Below, one piece after another: positions 37,509-45,845 of a stretch of DNA of 64,000 nt. Made by a program: the position numbers and the translations under genes. The notes below the pieces were generated by a model that was not told the DNA's origin, searched no databases, and saw only the letters and a list, made by a program, of their open reading frames with translations. This stretch comes from Cellulophaga sp. 20_2_10 (GTDB lineage Bacteria > Bacteroidota > Bacteroidia > Flavobacteriales > Flavobacteriaceae), in NCBI RefSeq assembly GCF_023476645.1, contig NZ_JAMCOJ010000004.1, positions 186,001 through 250,000 on the forward strand, in the 5' to 3' direction. The first letter of the stretch is position 1. Each line of letters starts with the position of its first letter.

Positions 37509-38684
37509 TTATTGAATGCCAGTAATTTCTACATCAAAAATTAAATCTGAATTTGGAGGTATTGGTCCAGCACCTAGCTCACCGTATCCTAAATGTGGCG
37601 GTATAAATAAACGAACTTTATCGCCAACCTTCATGCGTAATAAACCCTCTTTAAAACCAGCAGCTAATCTAGCTTCTGGGCTGTAATCCATAGGAGAAGG
37701 ACTTAAGTTGTTGCCGTGCATTTTATAAATAATATCATACTTCCCAAATTTCGTAGCAATACCTTCTAATGATGTATCAAATAAAGTACCATTACTTAAC
37801 CAACCAGCATAGTTAACCAGTACCTTTTGACCTATTCTTGGTTTTTCACCAGTACCTTCATTAAGTACTAGTACTTTCAATCCAGATGGTAAAGTTTCTG
37901 CTTTTTTAATTTGTTCTGCAGTTTCAGCAGCAAAAGCAGCTTCAGTTTTTTTAGCTTCTTCAGCTAAAGCTATTTGTTTTTTTTCTTCTTCTTTTTCTTC
38001 ATCAAAATAAGCTGTCATCACTTTAATAGCATCAAACTTTTTAGCTTCTTTTCCTTTTCTTACAATTTCTATTGTAGTGATAATAACATCTTCTAAAGGT
38101 CTGTTTTTAGCAGCTACTTTTACAGCAGCAATAGAGTCTACAACCTCTATACCTCTTATGACTTCTCCAAAAACAGTATGACAACCAATTCTTGGGTTAT
38201 CGCAATTTTTTAAATTTCCAAATTGATCTAAACCATCAAGAAAAGGAGTAGGAGCGTGAGTTATAAAAAACTGACTTCCGTTTGTTTTAGGGCCTGAATT
38301 AGCCATAGATAAGATTCCTTTTTTTGTATGACGTAAAGAATCTGTGAATTCATCTTTAAATTTATAACCCGGACTACCCATACCTGTGCCTGTTGGGTCA
38401 CCACCTTGTATCATAAAATCTTTCATTACTCTATGAAAAATAATACCATCGTAATATTTTTTTCCTTTATACTCATCACTAACAAAAGGACTTTTACCCT
38501 CAGCAAGAGAAACAAAGTTAGCAACTGTTACTGGTGCTAAGGTGTATTCTAATTTTACCAACATATCTCCCTTGTTGGTTTTTATATCGGCATATAAACC
38601 ATCATCTAAATCTGCAAATTGTCCAGATTTACAACTTACCATTGCAGTAATGGTCATTAATAAGATTAAAAAACTTTTTTTCAT
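37509..38684 (-). CDS. Exported peptidylprolyl isomerase with fused cyclophilin and FKBP domains
   Basis: 391-residue lipoprotein (lipobox MVSC, Cys18) with two unrelated prolyl-isomerase folds. The cyclophilin domain (about 28-210) shows [19 protein letters not shown] and [17 protein letters not shown]; a charged coiled stretch (about 220-265) leads to an FKBP domain (about 270-391) with [16 protein letters not shown] and [20 protein letters not shown]. Probably a periplasmic folding factor. It lies 21 bases after gldI, itself an FKBP, so this unit supplies several foldases at once. Confidence 0.92.
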   Translation of the reverse strand: MKKSFLILLMTITAMVSCKSGQFADLDDGLYADIKTNKGDMLVKLEYTLAPVTVANFVSLAEGKSPFVSDEYKGKKYYDGIIFHRVMKDFMIQGGDPTGTGMGSPGYKFKDEFTDSLRHTKKGILSMANSGPKTNGSQFFITHAPTPFLDGLDQFGNLKNCDNPRIGCHTVFGEVIRGIEVVDSIAAVKVAAKNRPLEDVIITTIEIVRKGKEAKKFDAIKVMTAYFDEEKEEEKKQIALAEEAKKTEAAFAAETAEQIKKAETLPSGLKVLVLNEGTGEKPRIGQKVLVNYAGWLSNGTLFDTSLEGIATKFGKYDIIYKMHGNNLSPSPMDYSPEARLAAGFKEGLLRMKVGDKVRLFIPPHLGYGELGAGPIPPNSDLIFDVEITGIQ

Positions 38685-38705
38685 TTCTACTTTTTTAATT
38701 GATTT

Positions 38706-39257
38706 TTAATTTAGAATACTATCTTTTTTCTTTTCCACCTTTACTATAGATATTACTGCTTTTAAAGGTACATTGGTTCCTATTTTATTATCGTCTCCAT
38801 GGTATCCATATCCTAAAGAAGATGGGTATAAAAACGTAGCCGTTTCATTTTCTTTTAAAAGTTTAACGCTACTGCGTAAACCTAAAAATAAATCTTGTTT
38901 ATCTACTTTATAAGTAACAGTGCCAATATCTTTAGAACTATAAATAGTGTCGTTGGTAAGGCTTAGTATACTATATTTCATGGTCACTAAGTCGTCTGGT
39001 TGTATTACATACGTTTCTTGATCATTTTTTGTATTGTAAAAAAACCAAGAACCGTTTTTACCACTACTATAATTGTGTACAGTATCTTTTTTTATAATAC
39101 GTTGTATTTGCATTTCCTCATTGGCTAATAGCTCTTTGTTGCGTTTTATAGACTCTTTTATGTAGCTGCCAGTTTTTACTTTAATTGGTCTTCTAGCTTC
39201 TGGTCCTTCACAACTAATAATACTTAAAACGAGTACTATGTATATTAATTTTTTCAT
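38706..39257 (-). CDS. gldI: Gliding motility lipoprotein GldI, FKBP-type peptidylprolyl isomerase
   Basis: 183-residue lipoprotein (lipobox IISC, Cys16) followed by EGPEARRPIKVKTG, the conserved N-terminus of GldI. An FKBP domain covers about 75-178 (DLVTMKYSILSLTNDTIYSS, YPSSLGYGYHGDDNKIG). In Flavobacterium johnsoniae GldI is needed for gliding and acts as a periplasmic foldase, so the organism probably glides or has a type IX secretion system. The start ATG overlaps the nrnA stop codon by 4 bases (ATGA). Confidence 0.92.
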   Translation of the reverse strand: MKKLIYIVLVLSIISCEGPEARRPIKVKTGSYIKESIKRNKELLANEEMQIQRIIKKDTVHNYSSGKNGSWFFYNTKNDQETYVIQPDDLVTMKYSILSLTNDTIYSSKDIGTVTYKVDKQDLFLGLRSSVKLLKENETATFLYPSSLGYGYHGDDNKIGTNVPLKAVISIVKVEKKKDSILN

Positions 39258-40270
39258 CCTTTTAATTTGTCTTTATAACTATCTAGTAAACCAACAAATT
39301 TAGTTGTTGTTTCCTGTAATGAAAAATCGCTTTTACCACCAGCAGCATTATCGTGACCGCCACCTTCAAAATGAGCTCTTGCAAATTCATTTACAGAAAA
39401 ATCGCCTTGAGATCTGAATGATATTTTTATAATTCCTTCGTCTTTATTTTCAATAAATATAACAGCAAATATAATATTGTCTAACGTAAGTCCGTAATTA
39501 ACAATACCCTCTGTATCTCCTTTTTTAAAGTTATTTTGATCTAATTCTTCTTGACTTAATGTGATGTAGGCCGTATGGTAATCTTCTAGAATAACCATAT
39601 TCTTTAAGGCACAACCTAATATATGTAATCGGCTAGGAGAATTGGTGTCAAACACTTTGTTGTGTATGTCCAAATTTTCTGCTCCTTTGTCTATTAAATC
39701 TGCAACTACGCGGTGCGTTCTGCTTGTTGTAGAAGAGTATTTAAAAGAGCCCGTATCTGTCATAATACCGGTGTACAAACAGTTTGCAATGTCACTGGTA
39801 ATTTTAGAAGTACTATCTATAGCTTCAATAAAATTGTATACCATTTCGCAAGTAGAGCTCATACTAACATCTGAGTATGTAACTTTTGCATAGTCTGCCG
39901 GTGCTTGGTGATGATCTATCATAATAAACGTACCTTCTGCTGCTTCTAGGCTTTCTTGCATAAAACCTACTCGAGATAAATGATTAAAATCTAAAGTGAA
40001 AATTAAGCTAGCATCCGTAATGTATTTTTGAGCACGTTCTTTATCGTCTTCAAAAATGACAATTTCTTCTTGTCCTGGCATCCATTTTAAAAACTTAGGA
40101 AAATTATTAGGAGCAATTACAATAACATCCTGACCTATATTTTTTAGGTAATGCCATAGTCCTAGTGTAGAACCAATTGCATCTCCATCAGGATTTTTGT
40201 GTGGTATAATAACTATTTTTTGAGGCGTGCTAAGTAAAGACTTAGTTGCTTTAATGTCTTCTTTATTCAT
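39254..40270 (-). CDS. DHH-family phosphoesterase, nanoRNase/pAp phosphatase type
   Basis: Bifunctional oligoribonuclease/phosphatase-like enzyme of the DHH/DHHA1 family, 338 residues. The DHH domain shows HKNPDGDAIGSTLG (metal ligands), TLDFNHLSRVG and MIDHHQAP (the DHH triad); the DHHA1 domain shows SFRSQGDFSVNEFARAHFEGGGHDNAAG. Homologues degrade short RNA fragments and 3'-phosphoadenosine 5'-phosphate. I use the ATG at 40270; an upstream TTG at 40279 falls inside the promoter element. First gene of the nrnA-gldI-isomerase unit. Confidence 0.92.
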   Translation of the reverse strand: MNKEDIKATKSLLSTPQKIVIIPHKNPDGDAIGSTLGLWHYLKNIGQDVIVIAPNNFPKFLKWMPGQEEIVIFEDDKERAQKYITDASLIFTLDFNHLSRVGFMQESLEAAEGTFIMIDHHQAPADYAKVTYSDVSMSSTCEMVYNFIEAIDSTSKITSDIANCLYTGIMTDTGSFKYSSTTSRTHRVVADLIDKGAENLDIHNKVFDTNSPSRLHILGCALKNMVILEDYHTAYITLSQEELDQNNFKKGDTEGIVNYGLTLDNIIFAVIFIENKDEGIIKISFRSQGDFSVNEFARAHFEGGGHDNAAGGKSDFSLQETTTKFVGLLDSYKDKLKG

Positions 40271-40276
40271 AACCAC

Positions 40277-40306
40277 CAAAGATAGTGTTTTTAGTAAATG
40301 TTCAAA
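40277..40306 (-). promoter_or_regulatory. Promoter of nrnA-gldI (TTTG, 18 bases, TATCTTTG)
   Basis: On the minus strand a -7 element TATCTTTG (40277-40284) is preceded after 18 bases by TTTG (40303-40306), close to the Bacteroidota consensus. The -7 element ends 6 bases before the ATG at 40270, so the transcript should be nearly leaderless. Confidence 0.55.
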
Positions 40307-40425
40307 AATAGAGAGTAGCTATTTATAATAGTATGGGTTTCTGTTATGGTTAATAGATGTTATAATGCTTTAACATGTAAAAAAATAGTCTTAAAATTGT
40401 TCTGTAATATTATAAAAAAGAAATT

Positions 40426-41460
40426 TTGGAGAAGAATATTTTTATACTAGGGTTGCTAGTAATAGTAAGTGCTTGTAAAACAAGTGATGTTGTAGAACAG
40501 AAACCAGTAGCAGTAAGTGAGTCGGATTTTACTATTGCTTTTGGGTCTTGCAACAAGCATGATGAGGTAAACCCTTTATGGGATGATGTTTTAGCAACGA
40601 ATCCTAATATCTGGATCTGGGGAGGAGATAATATCTATGCAGATACAGATGACATGGAAGAATTAAGAGGTGTTTACGAAGCACAGAATAATGTTCCTGG
40701 ATATAAAACATTAAGACAAACAGTACCTGTAATTGGTACTTGGGACGATCATGATTATGGTTTAAATGATGGAGGTGTAGAGTTTAAAGCAAAGAAAGAA
40801 AGTGAACAAGAGTTTTTAGACTTTATGGGAGTCGCAAAAGATAGCCCACGAAGAACAAGAGAAGGTGTTTATGCAGTTCACAATTATAGCTTACCTGAAG
40901 GAAAAATTAAGGTTTTAGTATTGGATACACGTTATTTTAGAACAGCTTTAACCCCATCTACAACTAAAGAAAGACGTGTGCAGCCAAATGTATATGGAGA
41001 AGGAACAATTTTGGGAGAGCAGCAGTGGAAGTGGTTAACAGAAGAGTTAACTAATTCTGATGCAGACTTTAATATTCTAGTAAGTAGTGTGCAATATTTG
41101 TCTAATAAACACGGTTTTGAAGGTTGGGGTAATTTTCCGCATGAAGTAGATAAACTTAAAAGGTTATTAAAAGAATCTAAAGCAAAAGGAGCTATGATCT
41201 TATCAGGAGACAGACATATATCTGAGTTCTCTGTAGATAATGTTAATGGTATAGAATATCCATTAATAGACTTTACTAGTAGTGGATTAACACATACATA
41301 CACTGGTTTTTCTGGAGAAGAAAACCCCTATAGAGTAGGAGAAGTAATTTTTGTAAAAAGCTTTGGAGTATTAGATTTTAATTTTAAAACTAAAATAGTT
41401 AATTTTAAAATGATTGGTGATAATGGTAAAGTATTAGAACAATTAAGACAAAAGTATTAA
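40426..41460 (+). CDS. PhoD-like metallophosphatase lipoprotein
   Basis: Exported phosphodiesterase/alkaline phosphatase of the PhoD type, 344 residues, with lipobox VSAC (Cys17). Motifs: IAFGSCNKHDE (metal-binding Cys and Asn), GGDNIYADTDD, GTWDDHDYGLNDGG and the late ILSGDRHISEF, all PhoD hallmarks. The start must be TTG at 40426: a stop codon (TAA) lies 18 bases upstream in frame and no ATG precedes the signal peptide. It is a single gene before ndk. Such enzymes release phosphate from phosphodiesters outside the cytoplasm; no Pho-box can be recognised. Confidence 0.88.
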   Translation: MEKNIFILGLLVIVSACKTSDVVEQKPVAVSESDFTIAFGSCNKHDEVNPLWDDVLATNPNIWIWGGDNIYADTDDMEELRGVYEAQNNVPGYKTLRQTVPVIGTWDDHDYGLNDGGVEFKAKKESEQEFLDFMGVAKDSPRRTREGVYAVHNYSLPEGKIKVLVLDTRYFRTALTPSTTKERRVQPNVYGEGTILGEQQWKWLTEELTNSDADFNILVSSVQYLSNKHGFEGWGNFPHEVDKLKRLLKESKAKGAMILSGDRHISEFSVDNVNGIEYPLIDFTSSGLTHTYTGFSGEENPYRVGEVIFVKSFGVLDFNFKTKIVNFKMIGDNGKVLEQLRQKY

Positions 41461-41521
41461 TTAGCTTATAGCTGTAAATGTAACAATCTATTAACGATAG
41501 CTTTACAAGCTTTTGGGTTAA

Positions 41522-41555
41522 TTTGTTGCGTGTTGTATTAAAAGCATTATTTTTG
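41522..41555 (+). promoter_or_regulatory. Promoter of ndk (TTG, 19 bases, TATTTTTG)
   Basis: TATTTTTG (41548-41555) with TTTGTTG (41522-41528) ending 19 bases upstream is the best match in the window to the Bacteroidota -33/-7 consensus. It predicts a leader of about 14 bases to the ATG at 41574. Confidence 0.65.
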
Positions 41556-41573
41556 CAAAAAATTAAAAAGAAG

Positions 41574-41993
41574 ATGATTACAAACAGAACTTTTACAATG
41601 ATTAAGCCAGACGGTGTAGAGAACGGTCACATTGGAGGTATTTTAGAAAAAATTACATCTGCAGGTTTTAAAATTGTAGCAATGAAATATACGCAGTTAA
41701 GCAAAAGAGATGCAGAAGCATTTTATGCTGTACATAACGAGCGTCCATTTTTTGGAGAGTTAGTAGAATTTATGACTAGAGGTCCTATTGTTGCTGCTAT
41801 CTTAGAAAAAGACAACGCTGTTGAGGATTTTAGAGCTCTTATTGGTGCTACTAACCCAGCTGACGCTGCTGAAGGTACTATTCGTAAATTATATGCAACT
41901 TCTATAGGAGAAAATGCAGTTCACGGATCTGATAGTGATGAGAATGCTGCTATTGAAGGAGCTTTCCATTTTTCTGGAAGAGAAATTTTCTAG
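41574..41993 (+). CDS. ndk: Nucleoside-diphosphate kinase
   Basis: Balances nucleoside triphosphate pools by phosphate transfer through a phosphohistidine. The 139-residue product starts [15 protein letters not shown] and has the catalytic His117 in [12 protein letters not shown]. Start: ATG 41574, because the longer in-frame TTG at 41523 lies inside the promoter and would add a non-homologous tail. Single gene ending at a strong terminator. Confidence 0.97.
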   Translation: MITNRTFTMIKPDGVENGHIGGILEKITSAGFKIVAMKYTQLSKRDAEAFYAVHNERPFFGELVEFMTRGPIVAAILEKDNAVEDFRALIGATNPADAAEGTIRKLYATSIGENAVHGSDSDENAAIEGAFHFSGREIF

Positions 41994-42014
41994 ATCTCAA
42001 AACGGATAAAAAAT

Positions 42015-42048
42015 AAAAAACCATCAAGTAAAACTTGATGGTTTTTTT
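42015..42048. terminator. Bidirectional intrinsic terminator
   Basis: Stem AAAAAACCATCAAGT / ACTTGATGGTTTTTT with a 3-base loop and T-runs in both senses, between the convergent ndk and DUF721 genes. Confidence 0.92.
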
Positions 42049-42069
42049 ATGCTCTAAACTAAAATTTAG

Positions 42070-42366
42070 TTAACGTAAAACTAGCTTTTTTACAACCTCT
42101 TTACCTAAATCTTCATTTATCATTTTAATAATTTTAGAATTTCCGTGACTTAATTCTTCTCTTAAAACAGAAGAACTTAAAGATACGAATAGGGTGGTAG
42201 CACGTAACTCTACAGAAGTGGTGTAGTTGTTTACGCCAGGACCCATTAAATTTTTCCATGCAGCACGTGCGTCTACACCATTTATGCCACGGTCTAACTT
42301 GTTTTCTTTTATAAAATCTTGTAAAAGGTCTCCTAATAACAGGTTCTCTTTTTTGCGCTTCGCCAT
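42070..42366 (-). CDS. DUF721/DciA-like protein
   Basis: 98-residue basic protein that covers the DUF721 domain almost completely (LLGDLLQDFIKENKLDRG, AAWKNLMGPGVNNYT, LFVSLSSSVLREELSHG). DUF721 includes DciA, the ancestral loader of the replicative helicase DnaB in bacteria without DnaC or DnaI; Bacteroidota members are short like this one, so the role is inferred. It follows the lipoprotein gene by 5 bases and lies in the same unit as recF, which fits a replication setting. Confidence 0.8.
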   Translation of the reverse strand: MAKRKKENLLLGDLLQDFIKENKLDRGINGVDARAAWKNLMGPGVNNYTTSVELRATTLFVSLSSSVLREELSHGNSKIIKMINEDLGKEVVKKLVLR

Positions 42367-42371
42367 TATTT

Positions 42372-42788
42372 TTATAATTCTATAGGTTGGTAACGTATGT
42401 ATACATACGTAATTTGTTCGTTATCTTTAACGCTAAAAGAGTCTTTACTAAGGTTTAGAATTTCTTCTTCTCTTTCTGTGAGGTCGTTTGTATAATGTAT
42501 GGTAAATGTACCTTCTTTTTCAGTTATAACTACCTTATCTGAATCTTTATTTGAATTAAAAGTACCTCCTATTTTTGGCTGTACTTTTGTTCTAAATCCT
42601 TTTAGGCTATCAATCTTAAAAAAATCTACCATTGGGCTAGCCTTGTATTCTTTGCTACTACCATCAGAAAAATAAACTTTGTTAATTTCCCAATAGCCAT
42701 TAAGCAACTGTATATCTTCTTTTTTTACTATTTTTTTGTTACATCCTATAAATAATAGTAGAGCACCTAAAAGAGCTATTTTTTTCAT
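42372..42788 (-). CDS. Small lipocalin-like lipoprotein, function unknown
   Basis: 138-residue lipoprotein (lipobox FIGC, Cys16). The mature part begins LLNGYWEINKVYF, resembling the start of lipocalin-like beta-barrels in Bacteroidota, and continues as alternating short strands. No catalytic motif is seen. It lies between recF (125 bases upstream) and the DUF721 gene (5 bases downstream). I would not assign a function beyond an envelope lipoprotein. Confidence 0.65.
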   Translation of the reverse strand: MKKIALLGALLLFIGCNKKIVKKEDIQLLNGYWEINKVYFSDGSSKEYKASPMVDFFKIDSLKGFRTKVQPKIGGTFNSNKDSDKVVITEKEGTFTIHYTNDLTEREEEILNLSKDSFSVKDNEQITYVYIRYQPIEL

Positions 42789-42913
42789 CTTTTTGTAATT
42801 TTATTTTGGTAAAAATAATTTAGGGGCTACAAATTTAGGCATAAAAAAAGAGTTCTTTTATGCTTCATTTTACTTTCTGCGAGATTTTATTTAAATGATT
42901 TAACGCAATGCGT

Positions 42914-43993
42914 TTATAGCTTAAAAATTTTGTAGCTCTGGTGTATGTTTTTTACAACACCTTCTGTTCTGTCTGCGTGTGTGTCGCTTATAAAAATCTG
43001 TCCAAAATTATCATCATCTACTAAAGTTACAATTTGTGATACCCTGTTTTCGTCCAGTTTATCAAAAATATCATCTAATAATAGAATTGGAGTTGTTTTT
43101 GCTTGTTCCTTTATAAAGTTAAATTGAGCTAATTTTAGTGCTATTAAAAAGGATTTTTGTTGCCCTTGACTACCAAATTTTTTAATAGGGTATTCATCTA
43201 TTTCAAAAGATAGGTCGTCTTTGTGTGTACCTACAGTAGTGTATTGTAAAGCTCTATCTTTATCTAAGTTTTCATCAAACAACTGTAATAAATCTTTTTC
43301 TAACAGTTTGCTATTGTAGTTTATAGTAACATTTTCTTTACCACCAGAAATTGCAGCATATTGTTCTTTAAAAATAGGGATAAATGAGTCTAAAAAAGCA
43401 ACACGTTCTTTGTGTATTATAGTTCCAAATTCTTGTAATTGCTCATTGTAAACACTAAGGGTAGTTTTATCAAATGTATGGTTTACGGCAAAATATTTTA
43501 AAAGTGAGTTGCGCTGTAATAGTGTTTTATTGTATTTTAAAAGAGTCTGTAAATAAACTTTGTTAGATTGCGATATTACGCCGTCTACAAATTTTCTTCG
43601 CGTGTCACTACCTTCTAATATTAAATCTCTATCTGCAGGAGAAATAATAACCAAAGGTAAGAAGCCAATATGATCAGAAAACTTGTCATATGCCTTTCCA
43701 TTTCGCTTTATTACTTTTTTAGCACCTTTTTTTAGGCTGCAAATAATCTTTTCTTCTCTTTCTTCCTTAAAAAAAAGGCCGTCTACAACAAAAAAATCTT
43801 CTCCGTGTTTTATGTTTTGTGATGCAATGGGATTAAAGTAACTTTTGCCAAAAGACAAGTGATAAATAGCATCCAAAATATTTGTTTTTCCTATGCCATT
43901 GCTGCCAACAAAGCAGTTTATTTTTGCATCGAATTCAAATTCTTTAGAGTCAAAATTTTTATAGTTTACAAGAGATAATTTCTTTAAAAGCAT
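42914..43993 (-). CDS. recF: DNA replication and repair protein RecF
   Basis: SMC-like ATPase that helps load RecA at single-stranded gaps. The 359-residue product begins [14 protein letters not shown] with the Walker A motif GSNGIGKTN at 30-38; later it has [18 protein letters not shown] (ABC signature) and [15 protein letters not shown] (Walker B and D-loop). Start: ATG 43993. A frame reaching 44260 would add 89 residues without homology and run through the divergent promoter region into the next gene. dnaA and dnaN are not adjacent. Confidence 0.95.
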   Translation of the reverse strand: MLLKKLSLVNYKNFDSKEFEFDAKINCFVGSNGIGKTNILDAIYHLSFGKSYFNPIASQNIKHGEDFFVVDGLFFKEEREEKIICSLKKGAKKVIKRNGKAYDKFSDHIGFLPLVIISPADRDLILEGSDTRRKFVDGVISQSNKVYLQTLLKYNKTLLQRNSLLKYFAVNHTFDKTTLSVYNEQLQEFGTIIHKERVAFLDSFIPIFKEQYAAISGGKENVTINYNSKLLEKDLLQLFDENLDKDRALQYTTVGTHKDDLSFEIDEYPIKKFGSQGQQKSFLIALKLAQFNFIKEQAKTTPILLLDDIFDKLDENRVSQIVTLVDDDNFGQIFISDTHADRTEGVVKNIHQSYKIFKL

Positions 43994-44089
43994 TCTGTTT
44001 TTGGCAAGTTTTATTTGAAAAAAATAAGAGAACTCGCAAATTATTGAAAAATAACGAATAAATAAGGTTTTAAATTTCAATAAAAACTT

Positions 44090-44097
44090 TATTTTTG
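44090..44097 (+). promoter_or_regulatory. -7 promoter element upstream of the YfgM-like gene
   Basis: TATTTTTG, an exact TAnnTTTG match, 20 bases before the ATG at 44118, in the gap divergent to recF. The -33 element is weak. Confidence 0.5.
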
Positions 44098-44117
44098 CGC
44101 GATCAATAAAATCAACT

Positions 44118-44879
44118 ATGGCTACATATAAGAAGCGAGGATACAAACCAAAGACTAAAGAAGAAGAAGTAGAAATCCAAGAACAGGATAGTACAACGGC
44201 TGAAGTATTTAATACTTTAGAAGAAGGGGCATCTAAATCTGAAGAGTGGGTTGCAAACAACCAAAAAGCTATTCTAGGTGTTATTGGTGTTATTGCTATT
44301 GGAGTTTTAGGTTATTTGGCTTACGTTAATTTTGTTCAAAACCCAAAAACTGCACAAGCTAATAATGAAATTTATTACCCACAACAATATTTAGATCAGG
44401 CATTAAATAATCCATCAGCAAATAAAGATTCATTATTAACTTTATCGTTAAATGGTTCTGAAGGTAAATACGGGTTTTTAGGTATTATTGAAAATTACAG
44501 TGGTACATCAACAGCTAATTTAGCTAGTTACTCTGCAGGTATGGCTTACTTAAATTTAAAGAATTATAAAGAAGCAATTAACCATTTAGAAGACTTTAGT
44601 ACAGATAATGTTACTTTAGGAGCTTTAGCAAAAGGTGGTATTGGTGATTCTTTTATGCAGTTAAACCAAACTGAAGATGCTTTAGGGTATTACGAAAAAG
44701 CAATTGCACAAGGAGAGAATGATTTTACAACTCCTAGATATTTATACAAAGCAGGGGTTGCTGCATTAGAGTTGGGTAAAAAAGACAAGGCGTTAAAATT
44801 CTTTGAAAGAGTTAAAAACGATTTTGCATCATCTCAAGAAGCAGCTACAATAGATGCATTCATAGGTAAAGCTAAATAA
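44118..44879 (+). CDS. YfgM-like single-pass membrane protein with TPR domain
   Basis: 253-residue protein with a charged cytoplasmic N-terminus (1-48), one membrane helix (about 50-72, [20 protein letters not shown]) and an outward TPR domain (about 140-250, for example [20 protein letters not shown] and [13 protein letters not shown]). This matches the YfgM/ancillary SecYEG translocon family, whose E. coli member links the translocon with periplasmic chaperones. The similarity rests on layout, so the function is inferred. It is co-transcribed with ribH, 7 bases apart. Confidence 0.8.
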   Translation: MATYKKRGYKPKTKEEEVEIQEQDSTTAEVFNTLEEGASKSEEWVANNQKAILGVIGVIAIGVLGYLAYVNFVQNPKTAQANNEIYYPQQYLDQALNNPSANKDSLLTLSLNGSEGKYGFLGIIENYSGTSTANLASYSAGMAYLNLKNYKEAINHLEDFSTDNVTLGALAKGGIGDSFMQLNQTEDALGYYEKAIAQGENDFTTPRYLYKAGVAALELGKKDKALKFFERVKNDFASSQEAATIDAFIGKAK

Positions 44880-44886
44880 GAAATAT

Positions 44887-45369
44887 ATGGCCACGGCTAA
44901 TAAAAATTTATCAGTTTATGATAAGGCATCAATCCCAAACGCGAAAGATCTTCGGTTTGGGATTGTTGTTTCAGAATGGAACACTGAGGTTACAGAAGGA
45001 CTTTTTAATGGCGCTATAGAGGCATTATTAGATTGTGGTGCTGCACAAGAGAACATAATTCGTTGGGATGTTCCTGGGAGTTTTGAACTTACTTATGGTA
45101 GTAAAAAAATGATAGCAACCCAAAAGGTAGACGCTGTTATTGCCATTGGTAGTGTTATACAGGGAGAAACTAAGCATTTCGATTTTGTATGTAGTGCAAC
45201 TGCACAAGGTATAAAAGACTTAAATGTACAGACAGATACGCCAGTTATTTTTTGTGTGTTAACAGATAATAATTTACAACAAGCTATAGACCGTAGCGGG
45301 GGTAAACACGGCAATAAAGGGACAGAAGCTGCTATTGCAGCTATAAAAATGGCAGTATTAGGAAACTAG
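44887..45369 (+). CDS. ribH: 6,7-dimethyl-8-ribityllumazine synthase
   Basis: Penultimate step of riboflavin synthesis; forms icosahedral or pentameric assemblies. Motifs: FGIVVSEWNTEVTEGL (substrate aromatic site), VPGSFELTYG, AIGSVIQGETKHFDFV with the catalytic His, and FCVLTDNNLQQAIDRSGG. Length 160 is typical. No other riboflavin gene is near. It ends at a strong terminator. Confidence 0.97.
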   Translation: MATANKNLSVYDKASIPNAKDLRFGIVVSEWNTEVTEGLFNGAIEALLDCGAAQENIIRWDVPGSFELTYGSKKMIATQKVDAVIAIGSVIQGETKHFDFVCSATAQGIKDLNVQTDTPVIFCVLTDNNLQQAIDRSGGKHGNKGTEAAIAAIKMAVLGN

Positions 45370-45402
45370 TTTTGGTCATTGCTGTGCTAACAGTATAATG
45401 TT

Positions 45403-45450
45403 ATACTCCTAAGAGTCTTTGTAAAACAGACTCTTAGGAGTATTTTTTTT
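45403..45450 (+). terminator. Intrinsic terminator after ribH
   Basis: 16-base stem ATACTCCTAAGAGTCT / AGACTCTTAGGAGTAT with a 9-base loop and eight T. It separates ribH from the mutL unit. Confidence 0.92.
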
Positions 45451-45532
45451 AATTTGTTTTTTTTCTTTTAGGACTATTTGACTTGTTAACAAGTTTTGGC
45501 ACAGTATCTGTGCTATTTTTTGTGTTTTTAAG

Positions 45533-45540
45533 TACCTTTG
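45533..45540 (+). promoter_or_regulatory. -7 promoter element of the mutL unit
   Basis: TACCTTTG, an exact TAnnTTTG match, 15 bases before the ATG at 45555, following the ribH terminator. It supports that short start. Confidence 0.5.
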
Positions 45541-45554
45541 AAAATCTAGTTATT

Positions 45555-45845
45555 ATGGGAAAATTCACAAGATTACGGAAGAATAGGTCGTACGACTATC
45601 AGCCTCGTTACTTTGACGATAAAGGCGAGGGGAACCCGTATAAAATTCAACATAAGCTAGATCAATACCGTTCAACTGTTGGTCCAAGACAAGGCATAAA
45701 AGGTAAATTTGGAAACGCTTTTTCAGATTTACGAAAAAAGGGGGACAGAAATATGAACATTAGAATGGCCATTATTATTGGTATTCTTCTTTTTGCTTTT
45801 TTATACATTATAGATTTTGATCTTTCAATATTCTCCATAAAATAA
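45555..45845 (+). CDS. Small basic membrane protein upstream of mutL, function unknown
   Basis: 96 residues: a highly basic N-terminal half (MGKFTRLRKNRSYDYQPRYF, then GEGNPYKIQHKLDQYR) and one C-terminal membrane helix (about 72-90). I do not recognise a characterised family, although proteins like this seem to sit before mutL in other Flavobacteriaceae and have sometimes been labelled riboflavin synthase beta subunit, wrongly, because ribH lies just before. The start ATG 45555 fits the promoter element; the frame extends further upstream but without support. Its stop overlaps the mutL start (TAATG). Confidence 0.75.
   Translation: MGKFTRLRKNRSYDYQPRYFDDKGEGNPYKIQHKLDQYRSTVGPRQGIKGKFGNAFSDLRKKGDRNMNIRMAIIIGILLFAFLYIIDFDLSIFSIK

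Noticed and set aside
41523-41573. Longer start of ndk
   Set aside because: It lies in the -33/-7 promoter and adds residues absent from the family.
43994-44260. N-terminal extension of recF by 89 residues
   Set aside because: The extra residues have no RecF homology and would cover the divergent promoter and the start of the YfgM-like gene; [14 protein letters not shown] is the normal RecF beginning.
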